Of a stretch of 22,500 bases of DNA, positions 1 to 8,761 are shown piece by piece. This DNA is from Prorocentrum cordatum. Lineage: Eukaryota; Sar; Dinophyceae; Prorocentrales; Prorocentraceae. Location of the stretch: the NCBI GenBank assembly GCA_963575745.1, contig CAUYUJ010005596.1, positions 17,501-40,000 of the forward strand, read 5' to 3'. Position 1 is the first letter of the stretch. Each line of letters opens with the position of its first letter. The translations under genes and the position numbers were made by a program. The notes beneath the pieces are model-generated. The model saw only the letters and a program-made list of their open reading frames with translations, ran no database searches and had not been told where the DNA came from.

Positions 1-190
1 TCGTTGGGGCCTCATGGGCGCTTCTTGGGCCGTCTTGGGCTCTCTTTCGCCATCTCGGCGGTCTTGGAGGCATTGGGTCCGTCTTGAAGGCCATCTTGCG
101 GCTACATTGGGCTCTCTTGGGGCCCTCTTGGCCGTCTTGGATGCATCTTGAAGGCCATCTTGGCCGTCTTGGACGCGATGGGATCAAGGG
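1..190 (+). repeat. Phased CTTGG array, fragment at window edge
   Basis: TCTTGG words recur every 10-12 bp with GGCC/GCCG/GCCA linkers. This is the same family as the larger arrays at 656-2090 and 8762-9395. It is cut by the window start. Strand is given as the CTTGG-reading strand. No coding claim is made. Confidence 0.85.
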
Positions 191-336
191 AGACTGAACT
201 TTTGGCTGCTTTTCGGGTGGCCAGCGGGCTGGGCCGAAGCCCCACGGGGAGCTTTCGAGAAAAGAGCAAAACAGTTGCCAGACGTTCGGCACGCCGTGCA
301 CCCTTGTGGCAAGCCTAAGGGGCGGCGGATCGAAGA
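191..336 (+). repeat. Array-flanking module, copy 1
   Basis: This non-array sequence closes the CTTGG array and recurs at 2091-2245. Shared blocks include GGGCCGAA-CCCCA, then AGAAAAGA, then GCACGCCG-GCACCC and finally GGGGCGGCGGAT, in the same order with small indels. It therefore belongs to the composite repeat. No function is visible. Confidence 0.7.
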
Positions 337-485
337 CGCCTACGGCGAATTACCGCCGCCCCCTGCCCCTTGGGAAGCGCCTATGTGGCCGACAGCTGGG
401 CTGGAGCTTGGCCAAGCTATCGGGCCAGTTGTTCCCCGAGTCGATTTGGAAAGCCTTCGGGGAACGCGTGGGGGAGGAATAGGAA
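337..485. other. Unassigned GC-rich segment
   Basis: Non-repetitive sequence between the flanking module and the GAG tract. Open frames cross it on both strands, but none shows a recognisable domain, and no island or repeat word is present. Confidence 0.4.
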
Positions 486-655
486 GAGGATCAGGAGAGT
501 GAGGAGGAGGAGGAGGAGGAGGAGGAGGAGGAGGAGGATGCTGATGATGATGATGAGGAGGAGGAGGAGGAGGACGAGGAGGAGGATGAGGATGAGGATG
601 AGGATGAGGATGAGGATGAGGATGGTGGGGAAGGAGGGGGAGGAGTAGGAGGAGG
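486..655 (+). repeat. GAG/GAT trinucleotide microsatellite
   Basis: Near-pure purine (GAG)n runs are broken by (GAT)n and a GAGGAT hexamer run near 582-626. It abuts the CTTGG array that begins at about 656. The encoded homopolymeric peptides (R, E, M or P/H by frame) are artefacts. Confidence 0.9.
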
Positions 656-2090
656 AGACTTCTTGGGAACCGTCTTGCGAGGCCTCTTAGGAGGCCTCTG
701 CGGAGCTTCTTGGGAGGCTCTTGGGAGCTTTGGGGGGCTTTGGGGGGATTCTTGGGGGCCTCTTTGGCAGTCTTAGGGCGTTCCCGACCCGTCTGACACC
801 GTCGGAAGCCGCCTTGGGGGCCTCTCTGAACCGATTTGGGGCTCTCTTGGGGCGCTTCAGGGCCGCCTTGGAGAGTATATTGGACGTCTTGGAGGTCGCC
901 GTCTTGGAGGCCTATTGTGCCGTCATGCGGCCATCTTGGAGGCCTCTTGGGCGATCTTGGGGCGACCTTGAGGGCCTCTTGGGCCGTTTGGGGCCGTCGG
1001 AAGGTTGACATGGCGCAAATGCCAAAATCGTTCGAAAACCTAAGGGAGATCAATGGTATTGGCCTCTTCGGGTCTTCCTGGGGGAACTCTTGGAGGCCTC
1101 TTGCGCCGCCTGGGAGTCCTCTTAGGGCCTCTTGGGCCGTCTTGGGCCATATTGAGGCCATCTTGGGCCGTCTTGGGTGCATCTTGGGCCGTCTTGAAGG
1201 CATCTTGGGGCCACTTGAGCCGTCTTGGAGGCCGTATTGGCAGTTTCGGAGGCCTATTGCTTGGCATCGCTCGGACGTGTGCATTTTTCCTTCGTCGAGG
1301 ACCATCGAGGAGCATCCTTTATCATCTGGCGAAAAAACCAAGCACGAAACCGAAAAAAAACACAGGGAATGGACGTCCGAGCGATGGCGAGATTGGGGAC
1401 CTCTTGGGGCCTCTTGGGCCGTCATGGGGCCATCTTGGAGGTCTCGTGGGCGTTCATGGGGGCCTCTTGGGCCGTCTTGAGCCGTCGGCATGCCGAAAAA
1501 GAACACATGCCAAAATCTTTCGAAGACCTAAAGGAGGACCTCTTGGAGGCCTCTTGGGTTGTCTTGGAGGCCTCTTGGGGGCATCTTGGGCCGTCTTGGG
1601 CCATCTAGAGGCCATCTTGAGGCCATCTTGGGCTGTTTTTGGTGCAATCGTGGGCCGTCTTGGAGGCATCTTGGGGCCATCTGAGCCGTCTTGGAGGCCA
1701 GCTTGGCCGTCTTGGAGGCCTCTTGGGGCCCTCTTGGGGCCGTCTTGGGAGCCTCTTGGGCCGTCATGGGGCCATCTTGGAGGCCTCGTGGGTGATCTTG
1801 GAGCGATTTTGGGAGCCTCTTGGGCCGTCTTGAGCCGTTGGAATGCCGAGAAGAAGCAAATGCCAAAATCCTTCAAGAACCTCAGGAAAATCCATAAGTT
1901 TCGCCTCTTCGTGCCCTCCTGGAGGCCTCTTGCGCCGTCGTGGGCCGTCTTAGGTGTTTCTTGTGCGAACTTGGACGCATCTTGGACTCTCTTGGGCCGT
2001 CTTCGAGGCCATCTTGGACCATCTTGGACGAACTTGGAGGCCATCTTGGGCCATCTTGACCATCTTGGAGGCCATCTTGGAGCCGTCTGG
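656..2090 (+). repeat. Phased CTTGG array with three A islands
   Basis: TCTTGG-type words are spaced mostly 10 or 11 bp apart (for example through 1125-1215), separated by GGCC, GCCG, GCCA or GGCA linkers. Three non-array A islands interrupt it at 998-1066, 1484-1537 (truncated) and 1836-1906. Each contains ATGCCAAAATC, then TTCRARRACCT. A foldback segment sits at 1265-1386. Read on this strand the array is open over long stretches, giving Leu-Gly-x-Ser-Trp heptads, and the islands give an MPKSF(K/E)(N/D)L peptide. Because the 21-bp dimer is a multiple of three, openness alone does not prove coding. No ATG context, splice sites or domain identify a gene. Confidence 0.85.
1265..1386. repeat. 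Foldback with perfect 14-bp inverted ends inside the array
   Basis: CATCGCTCGGACGT at 1265-1278 is exactly reverse-complemented at 1373-1386. The 94-bp interior has no CTTGG words and carries A-rich runs (CGAAAAAACC, CCGAAAAAAAAC). It looks like an insertion into the array or a cruciform-forming spacer. No convincing target duplication is seen. Confidence 0.55.
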
Positions 2091-2245
2091 AGCCGAAACA
2101 CTTTTTGCAACCACCTGTTACGCATTTCCGGCGGGACGGGCCGAAACCCCAGAGGGAATTCTTTTAGAAAAGAACCAAAACCAAAAGCGAAAGGGTCTAG
2201 CACGCCGGGCACCCCTGTGATGAATCGACAGGGGGCGGCGGATGA
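2091..2245 (+). repeat. Array-flanking module, copy 2
   Basis: Homologous in order to 191-336 (GGGCCGAAACCCCA, then AGAAAAGAACC, then AGCACGCCGGGCACCC and GGGGGCGGCGGAT). Here it joins directly to the spacer module at 2241, so it marks the junction between the CTTGG-oriented and CCAAG-oriented halves. Confidence 0.7.
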
Positions 2246-2430
2246 CGGAAAGAGCGAGGTACGAGCGAGAGACGTTTCGCAGTGGGCGAAGCCCGTATAG
2301 GGAGGGGGTCTCGTGGAGGGGGCTTGCGGGGGAACAAAAGTCTAGTTGCCCTTTTCCTTCGTTTTGTTTCGAGTGAAGCGGCTCCCGGGCGGCTCCCATG
2401 GCCCGTTTCCTCGTATTTTCTCGAGTGACG
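2241..2430 (+). repeat. Composite-unit spacer module, copy 1
   Basis: It starts with GATGACGGAAAGAGCGAGGTA and continues through GGGCGAAGCCC, a GGGAGGGG block, a pyrimidine-rich stretch, then GTGAAGCGG and CGGCTCCCATGGCCCGTTTC. The same order occurs at 4448-4630, and a diverged version at 6319-6440. It leads into the CCAAG array that follows. Confidence 0.75.
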
Positions 2431-2848
2431 CGGCCCAAGGGCCCCAAGACGGCCCAAGAGGGCCCCAAAACGGCTTCAAGGGCCCCAAGACGGCCCCAAG
2501 AGAGCTTCAGATGGCCTCCAGACGGACCAAGAGAACCTCGGGACGGCTCCAGAGGACCTCAAGAGGGCCCCCGGGAGGGCCTCACGAGGCCAAAAACATT
2601 GATGTCCCTAGAGTTTTTGAGGGTTTTCGGGTTCTCCCTTTTTCCGTCCCAGAAGGGCCCAAGACGGCCCAAGAGGCCCCAAAGATCGTCCCAAGACCGC
2701 CCAAGAGGCCCCCCAGAGGGGCCGGGCCGAGAACGGTCCGAGAGGGTCCCCAGACGGGCCAAGAGGGCCGCAAGACGGCCCAAGAGGGCCCCCAGACGGC
2801 CCCAAGAGAGACCCAAGAGGGCCCCAAGAGGCTCCCAAGCGGGCCCTA
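2431..2848 (-). repeat. Phased CCAAG array with one A island
   Basis: Same repeat family as 656-2090 but inverted: CCAAGACGGC and CCAAGAGGGCC words alternate. An A island at 2588-2658 reads ATTGATGTCCCTAGAG, then a TTTTGAGGGTTTTCGGG block, and ends with TCCCAGAAGGGCCC. It is the first array of composite unit 1 and runs directly into the GAG tract at about 2848. Confidence 0.85.
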
Positions 2849-3567
2849 GGAGGAGGGGGAGGAGGAGGAGGAGGAGGAGGAGGAGGAGGAGGAGGAGGAG
2901 GAGGAGGAGGAGGAGGAGGAGGAGGAGGAGAGGGAGAGAGAGAGAGAGAGAGAGGAGAGAGAGGAGAGAGAGAAAAAAAAAAAAAAAAAGAGAAAGAGAG
3001 GAGGAGGAGGCGGAGGAGGAGGAAGAAGAGGAGGAGGAGGAGGAGGAGGAGGAGGAAAAGGAGGAGGAGGAGGAGGAGGCCGAGGAGGAGGAGGAGGAGG
3101 GGAAGGGGGTAGAAGGAGGAGGAGAGGAAGAGGAGGAGGAGGAGGATAGGAGGAGGAGGAGGAGGAGGAGGGAGAGAGAGGGAGGAGGAGGAGGAGGAGG
3201 AGGAGGAGGAGGAGGAGGAGGAGGAGGAAAAGGAGGAGGAGGAGGAGAAAGAGGAGGAGGAGGAGGAGGAGGTGGAGGAGGAGGAGGAGGAGGAGGAGGG
3301 AGGAGGAGGAGGAGGAGGAGAAGACGAGGAGAAGAGGAGGTGGAGGAAAAGGACGAGGGAGGAGGAGGAGGAGGAGGAGGAGAGGAGGAAGATGAGGAGG
3401 AGGAGGAGGAGGAGAGGAGGAGGAGGAGGAGGGGGAGAGGAGGAGGAGGAGGGAGGACGGAGGAGGAGGAAGAGGGGGAGGAGGACGACGAAGAGGAGGA
3501 GGACGAAGAGGAGGAAGAGGAGGATGACGAGGACGCGGACCAGAGAGGAGGAGGAGGAGGTGGAGTC

Positions 3568-3568
<1 letters not shown>
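2849..3568 (+). repeat. Long purine-only GAG microsatellite
   Basis: About 720 bp is almost entirely G and A on this strand, mainly (GAG)n. A GA-dinucleotide run near 2934-2970 and a 17-nt A run near 2973-2989 interrupt it, with scattered GAC/GAT/GTG variants towards 3350-3560. All frames are open only because of composition. Mirror-symmetric purine tracts of this kind can adopt triplex structures (general knowledge, not shown here). Confidence 0.95.
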
Positions 3569-4020
<452 letters not shown>

Positions 4021-4098
4021 CGAGGAGGAGGAGGAGGAGGAGGAGGAGGAGGCAGAGGAGGAGACGAAGAAAAGAAGAGGAGGAGGAGGAGGAGGAGC
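4021..4098 (+). repeat. GAG microsatellite
   Basis: Short (GAG)n tract with GCAGAGG and GAAGAAAAG variants that links the GAT tract to the 44-bp array. The direct join to GCAAGGCTCCC mirrors the join at 5928-5933. Confidence 0.9.
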
Positions 4099-4392
4099 AA
4101 GGCTCCCAACTGAGAGCGGTGACGTAGCACGCGCGTGACAGCAAGGCTCCCAAGAGCGAGCGGTGACGCAACAAGCTCTTACCACCAAGGCTCCCAAGAG
4201 CGAGCGGCAAGGTATATAAGCATCTCTGGGCACGAGGACTCTGAACAGAGAGCGGTGACGCAACAACTTCTTCCCAGCAAGGCTCCCAGCAGAGAGCGGT
4301 GATGTAACACGCGCTTACCAGCGAGGCTCCCAAGAACGAGCGGTTACGCAACAAGCTCTTACCACCAAGGCTCCCAAGAGCGAAGGGTACAT
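4099..4392 (+). repeat. 44-bp tandem array 1 (7 units) with TGACG box
   Basis: GGCTCCC (or variant) recurs at 4101, 4145, 4189, 4237, 4281, 4325 and 4369, an exact 44-bp period apart from one 48-bp step. Each unit reads AAGGCTCCCAAGAGCGAGCG, then GTGACGYAACAAGCTCTTAC. The TGACGTAA-like core resembles a CRE/bZIP site (inference from motif only). The third unit has TATATAAG (4213-4220) where the others have TGACGYAA. The last unit runs into the spacer module. Confidence 0.9.
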
Positions 4393-4630
4393 TGAGCCCT
4401 CTTGGGCAGGTTGTTGCAGCGCTCTTTCCGTTCCCGTGCCGGCCCGGGTGACTGAGAGAGCGAGGTACGAGCGATGACGTTGAATTGGGGCGAAGCCCTC
4501 TAGGGAGGGGCCCAGGGGAGGGGCAAGGCCCGGGAACAATGGTTGAATGACCCGTTTCCCCCGTATTTGTTCCAGTGAAGCGGGTCCCGACCGGCTCCCA
4601 TGGCCCGTTTCTTTGTATCTTTCAGGGTGA
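4393..4630 (+). repeat. Composite-unit spacer module, copy 2
   Basis: It starts GAGCCCTCTTGGGCAGGTTG, then CAGCGCTCTTTCCGTTCCCG. It then carries the block shared with 2241 (from 4448: GTGACTGAGAGAGCGAGGTA), GGGGCGAAGCCCTC, GGGAGGGG, and GTGAAGCGGG with CGGCTCCCATGGCCCGTTTC. The first part is repeated almost exactly at 6265-6318. No promoter or gene start can be assigned. Confidence 0.75.
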
Positions 4631-5175
4631 AGCGGCCCAAGATGGCCCCAAGACGGCCCAAGAGGGCCCCAAGACGGCCCCAAGAGAGCTTCAGATGGCC
4701 GCTAGACGGTCCAAGAGAGTCCCGAGACGGCCCCTGAGGCCCTCAAGAGGCCCCCCGAGAGGGCCTCAGGAGGCCAAAAAGCTTGATGTCCCTATAGTTG
4801 TTGCAGGTTTTTCGGGTTCTCCCCGTTCCGTCCCAGAAGGGCCCCAGACGGCTCAAGAGGCCCCAAGGATCGTACCAAGACGGTCCCAGAGGCGCCCCAA
4901 AGGGGCCCAAAACGGTCCAAGAGGGCCCCCAGACGGGCCCAAGACGGCCCAAGAGCCCCAAAGATCGTCCCAAGACGGCCCCAGAGGCGCCCCAAAGGAG
5001 CCCAAAACTGTCCAAGAGGGCCCCCAGACAAGCCCAAGACGGCCCAAGAGGCCCCAAAGATCGCCCCAAGACGGCCCCAGAGGCGCCCCAAAGGGGCCTA
5101 AAACGGCCCAAGAGGGCCCCAATACGGCCAAGAGGGCCCCGAGGGCCCTAAGAGAGCCCAAGAGGGCCCCAAGAG
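4631..5175 (-). repeat. Phased CCAAG array with A island and 95-bp sub-repeats
   Basis: CCAAGACGGC/CCAAGAGGGCC words, with an A island at 4774-4841 (CTTGATGTCCCTATAG, then a GGTTTTTCGGGTTCTCC block, ending TCCCAGAAGGGCC). From 4858 to 5146 a unit of 95-96 bp occurs three times, marked by GATCG at 4868, 4963 and 5059 and by GAGGCGCCCCAAAGG in each copy. It ends directly at a GAG tract, as in unit 1. Confidence 0.85.
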
Positions 5176-5928
5176 GAGGGGGAGGAGGGGGAGAAGGAGG
5201 AGGAGGAGGAGGAGGAGGAGGAGGGAGGAGGAGGGAGGAGAGGAGGAGGAGAGGAGGAGGAGGAGGAGGAGGAGAGGAGGAGGAGGAGAGGAGGAGGAGG
5301 AGGAGGGGGGGAGAGGAGGAGGAGGAGGAGGAGGAGGAGGAGGAGGAGGAGGAGGAGGAGGAGGAGGAGGAGGAGGAGGAGGAGGAGGAGGAGGAGGAGG
5401 GAGGAGAGGGAGGAGGAGGAGGAGGAGGGAGGAGGAGGAGGAAGGAGAGGAGGAGGAGGAGGAGGAGGAGGAGGAGGACGAGGACGAAGCCAAGGGAGCA
5501 GGAGGGAGGTAGAAGGAGGAGGGAGGAAGCGGAGGTGGAGGAGGAAGAGGAGAAGAGGTGGAGGAGGAGGAGGAGGAGGAGGAGGAGGAGAGGAAGAGGA
5601 TGAGGATGAGGATGAGGAGGAACGAGGAGGAGGAACGAGGACGAGGCCAAGGGAGGAGGAGGAGGAGGAGGAGGAGGAGGACGCGGAGGAAGGGAGGTAG
5701 AAGGAGGAGGAGGAGGAGGAGGAGCAGGGAGGGGAGGAGGAGGAGAAGGAGGAGGAGGAGGAGCAGGAAGAGGAGAAGGGAAAGGAGGAGGAGGAGGAAG
5801 AGGATGGAGGAGGAGAAGAAAGAGGAGGAGGAGGAGCAGGAAGAGGAGGAGAAAAAGGAGGTGGAGGACAAGGACGAGGACGAGGGAAGAGGAGGAGGAG
5901 GAGGAGGAGGAGGAGGAGGACGATACGT
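5176..5928 (+). repeat. Long purine-rich GAG microsatellite
   Basis: (GAG)n dominates for about 750 bp, with GGA/GAA variants, a GAGGAT run near 5597-5616, and repeated short interruptions such as GACGAGGCCAAGGGAG and GGAGGTAGAAGGAGG (near 5481-5520 and 5640-5710). These suggest internal segmental duplication. No coding interpretation is warranted. Confidence 0.93.
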
Positions 5929-6260
5929 AACAGGCTCCCAAGCGCGAAGGTGACGTAAAAGCTCATCACACCAAGACTCCCAAGAGCGAGCGGCAACGTA
6001 AACATTTCTGAACACCAGGGCTCCCGACAGAGAATGGTGACGTAACAAGGTTTTCCCACCAGGGCTTCCAAGAGCGAACGATGACGTGACAAGCTCGTGC
6101 ACAACAAGGATCCCAAGAGCGAACGGTGACGTACACAACTCTCAACGCCAAGGTTCCCAAGAGCGAGCGGCAACGTAAAAGTCTCGGAACACCCAGGCTC
6201 CCAAGAGCGAGCGGTGACGTCACAAACTCTTACCACCAAGGCTCCCAAGAGAGAAGGGTG
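5929..6260 (+). repeat. 44-bp tandem array 2 (8 units) with TGACG box
   Basis: GGCTCCC or a variant starts units at 5933, 5975, 6019, 6063, 6108, 6152, 6196 and 6240 (steps of 42, 44, 44, 45, 44, 44, 44). Most units keep GTGACGT or CAACGTAA. The seventh has the perfect palindrome TGACGTCA at 6215-6222. It sits between the GAG tract and the spacer module, as array 1 does. Confidence 0.9.
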
Positions 6261-6440
6261 CCATGAGCCCTCTCGGGCAGGTTGCTGCAGCGCTCTGTCC
6301 GTTCCCGTGCCGGCCCAGGTGACGGAAAGAGCGAGGTATGAGTGACGTTGTGTTTTGGGCGAAGCCCTCTAGGGAGGGGTCCAGGGGAGGGGGGAGGGCC
6401 GGAAGGATGTGATCTAATGGCAGTTTTCTGGTTTTCTCTC
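6261..6440 (+). repeat. Composite-unit spacer module, copy 3
   Basis: GAGCCCTCTCGGGCAGGTTG, then CAGCGCTCTGTCCGTTCCCG, then from 6319 GTGACGGAAAGAGCGAGGTA, GGGCGAAGCCCTCTAGGGAG and GGGGAGGG. It matches 4393-4530 nearly throughout. It diverges after about 6415, where other copies continue to GTGAAGCGG and a CCAAG array. Confidence 0.75.
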
Positions 6441-6578
6441 GGGTTGTTCCCTACCTAGGCTCTGGCTAGAAGGGTTCTTACTCTCTGTCTTAAAGGGGAG
6501 GGCCGTGGACCCCGCCCCGGGCGGTTCCCCCGGCATCCGCCCCGCGGTTCCCCCAGTTACGTCCCCTGGGTTCACCCA
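6441..6578. other. Unassigned spacer before the pentamer satellites
   Basis: No repeat word or open frame of note. It contains CCCCGGGCGGTTCCCCC, with a related GCGGTTCCCCCAG a little further on, so perhaps a degenerate short duplication. It occupies the position where a CCAAG array starts in the other composite units. Confidence 0.4.
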
Positions 6579-6775
6579 GCTTAGCTTAGCTAAGCTTAGC
6601 TTAGCTTAGCTTGGCTTAGCTTATCTCATCTTAGCTTAGCTTAGCTTGGCTTAGCTTTGCCTAGCCGAGCTTAGTTTAGCTTAGCTTAGCTTAGCGTATA
6701 TCATCTCAGCTTAGCTTAGCTTAGCTTGGCTTAGCTTAGCTGAACCTAGCCTAGCTTAGCTTAGCTTGGCATAGT
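6579..6775 (+). repeat. (TTAGC)n pentanucleotide satellite
   Basis: Pentamer TTAGC repeated with occasional TTGGC, TAAGC, TATCTCATC and CTAGC variants. It is not the TTTAGGG telomere repeat. It passes directly into the ATAGC satellite. Confidence 0.93.
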
Positions 6776-7172
6776 TTAGCCTAGCGCAGCGCAGCATAGC
6801 GCAGCGCAGCATTAGCACAGCATAGCATAGCATAGCATAGCCAAGCATAGCGTAGCATATCATAGCACGGCTCAGCATAACATAGCATAGCATAGCATAG
6901 CATAGCGCAGCATAGCATGGCATATCATGGCATAGCATTGCTTAGCACAGCACAGCGCAGCATAGCATAACACAGCACACTACAGCATAGCATAGCATGG
7001 CATAGCGCAGCATAGCATAGCATAGCATAGCGTAGCACAACATAACATAACGCAGCATAACATATCATAGCATAGCCTAACATAGCATAGCATAGCGCAG
7101 CATAGCATAGCATAGCATGGCATATGGCAGCATAACATAGCATAGCATATCATAGCATAGCGCAGCATAGCA
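6776..7172 (+). repeat. (ATAGC)n pentanucleotide satellite
   Basis: Pentamer ATAGC, with GCAGC/GCGCAGC, ATGGC, ATATC and AACAT variants, differs from the preceding block by one base per unit. Cys/Met/Leu/Tyr-rich frames on the opposite strand are artefacts of the pentamer. Confidence 0.93.
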
Positions 7173-7285
7173 AACGCAAATCCAAAAGCGAAGCAACAGC
7201 AACAGCACAAGCAAAAGCAAAGGCAAAGGCAAACGCAAAGGCAAGAGCAAACGCAACGGCACTGCAAAGCAACAACAAAACCAAT
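7173..7285 (+). repeat. (GCAAAG)-like hexamer satellite
   Basis: Degenerate GCAAAG, GCAAAA, GCAACA and GCAACG hexamers, almost without T on this strand. A short unique junction precedes the next satellite. Confidence 0.8.
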
Positions 7286-7505
7286 GCGAAAGTGTAGATG
7301 TAGATGTAGGTGTAGGTGAAGATATCGATGTAGGTGTATATGTAGATGTAGATGTAGATGTAGATGTAGATGTAGATGTAGGTGTAGGTGTAGGTGTAGA
7401 TGTAGGTGTATATGTAAATGTAGATGTGAGTATCGCTGTCGATGTTGATGTAGATGTAAATGAAGGTGTAGATGTAAATGTAGCTGTCGGTGTATATGTA
7501 GATGA
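7286..7505 (+). repeat. (GATGTA)n hexamer satellite
   Basis: GATGTA with GGTGTA, TATGTA, GATATC and AATGTA variants, in strict 6-bp phase over most of its length. The reverse strand encodes Leu-His repeats, again an artefact. A similar hexamer appears briefly at 15857-15898. Confidence 0.92.
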
Positions 7506-7549
7506 TGCTTTCCTACATGGTCCAACTCCTAGGTAGGGTCGCACTGGGA

Positions 7550-8376
7550 TAATTGTATGGTTTTCGGGTTCTCCCCTTTTCCGTCCCAGAAGAGCCCAAG
7601 ACCGCCCAAAACAGCCCCAAGACGTCCCACGAGGCTTCCAAGACGCCCCAAGAGGCGCCCAGGAGGCGTCCCAAGAGGGCTCCAGGAGGCCAAAGTCATT
7701 GATGTCCTATAGGAAGACGTACATGTTTAGCATACACGGCTTTTCGGCTTTCACGGCGTTGAAGACGGCCCAAGAGGCCCCCAAGACCGCCCCAAGACGG
7801 CCCAAGAGGCCCCCAAAACGGCCCAAGAGGGCCCCAAGACGGCCCAAGAGGCGCCCAAGACGGCCCAAGAGGGCCCCAAGAGGGGGACCACGAACCGAAA
7901 AGTCTAGCCTTTCGCCCCAAGACGCTCCCAGGAGACCCCAAGAGACCCCCAAGAAGCCCCAAGAGGCCCCCAAGAGGCGTCCCAAGAGGCCACCAGGAGG
8001 CCAAAATCATTGATTTCCCTTGGGAAAACGTGCATTTTTAGCATACACGGTTTTTCAGCTTTCACGGCGTTGACGACGGTCCAAGAGGCCCCCAAGACAG
8101 CCCCAAGACGGCCCAAGAGGCCCCCTAAACGGCCCAAGAGGGCCCCACGACGGCCCAAGAGGCCCCCAAAACGGCCCAAGAGGGCCCCAAGACGGCCCAA
8201 GAGGGCCCCAAGACGGCCCCAAGAGGGGGACGACGAACCGAAAAGTCTAGCCTTTCGCCCCAAGAAGCTCCCAGGAGCCCCCAAGAGCCCCCCAAGAAGC
8301 CCCAAGAGGCCCCCAAGAGGACCCCAAAAGGAACCCAAAAGGGCCGCAATAGGACTCCCAAGAAGGCCCAGAGACG
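7550..8376 (-). repeat. Phased CCAAG array, clearest 21-bp phase, with A and B islands
   Basis: At 7770-7880 and 8090-8220 the words alternate CCAAGACGGC (10) and CCAAGAGGGCC or CCAAGAGGCCC (11) almost without fault. A islands lie at 7550-7598 (partial), 7690-7763 and 8000-8075. The last two share CATTGATKTCC and GCATACACGGYTTTTC, then CTTTCACGGCGTTG. B islands at 7892-7918 and 8235-8261 share GAACCGAAAAGTCTAGCC, then TTTCGCCCC. The block is thus a roughly 310-340 bp tandem duplication. It leads straight into a 44-bp array with no GAG tract between, unlike the first two composite units. Confidence 0.88.
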
Positions 8377-8645
8377 TCAAGTAAAGAGCGATCGGTAACG
8401 CAAAAAGCTCTTCATACCAAGGCTCCCAAGAGCGAACGGTGACGTAAACAAGCTGATAAGACCAAGGCTCCCAGCAGAGAGCGGTGACGTAACAAGTTCC
8501 TGACACCAAGGCCCAGCCAAGGATCAGGAACGGGCGGCAACGCAGCAATCTCTCAACACCAAGGCTACCAAGAGCGAGGGGTGACGTAACAAGCTCTCAA
8601 CGCCAAGGTTCCCAGTACGAACCGTGGTGTGAGTAATTTCGGTCA
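8377..8645 (+). repeat. 44-bp tandem array 3 (about 6 units)
   Basis: GGCTCCC-type starts occur at 8421, 8466, 8510, 8563 and 8607, with a partial unit from about 8377. One unit is lengthened by an insertion (GGCCCAGCCAAGGATCAGG, around 8510-8530). GTGACGTAA is retained in the units near 8440, 8483 and 8581. It precedes the reduced spacer module. Confidence 0.88.
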
Positions 8646-8761
8646 AGATTCTGAAGCGCTCGTTCCGTTTCTGTGCCGGGCCAGGTAACGGAAAGAGCGT
8701 TGTTCTAGTGGCCTTTCGGCCCATCCCGCCATCGCGCTTTTGATGTAGGCCAGAGGCCTCT
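8646..8761 (+). repeat. Composite-unit spacer module, copy 4, reduced
   Basis: GAAGCGCTCGTTCCGTTTCTG, then from 8684 GGTAACGGAAAGAGCG, matches the core of the other modules. The GGGAGGGG and CCCATGGCCCG blocks are missing. It is followed by an array in the CTTGG orientation, not CCAAG. Confidence 0.65.

Noticed and set aside
656-2090. A real Gly/Leu/Trp-rich protein encoded by the CTTGG arrays
   Set aside because: Frames stay open because the 21-bp unit is a multiple of three. Frame breaks occur between islands and no start or splice signal is seen. Kept only as an alternative within the array findings.
4099-4392. CRISPR array
   Set aside because: Units are contiguous 44-bp repeats that diverge throughout. 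There are no constant repeats with unique spacers and no cas genes.
6579-7172. Telomeric repeat
   Set aside because: Units are TTAGC and ATAGC, not TTTAGGG or TTAGGG, and they lie inside the window between other repeats.
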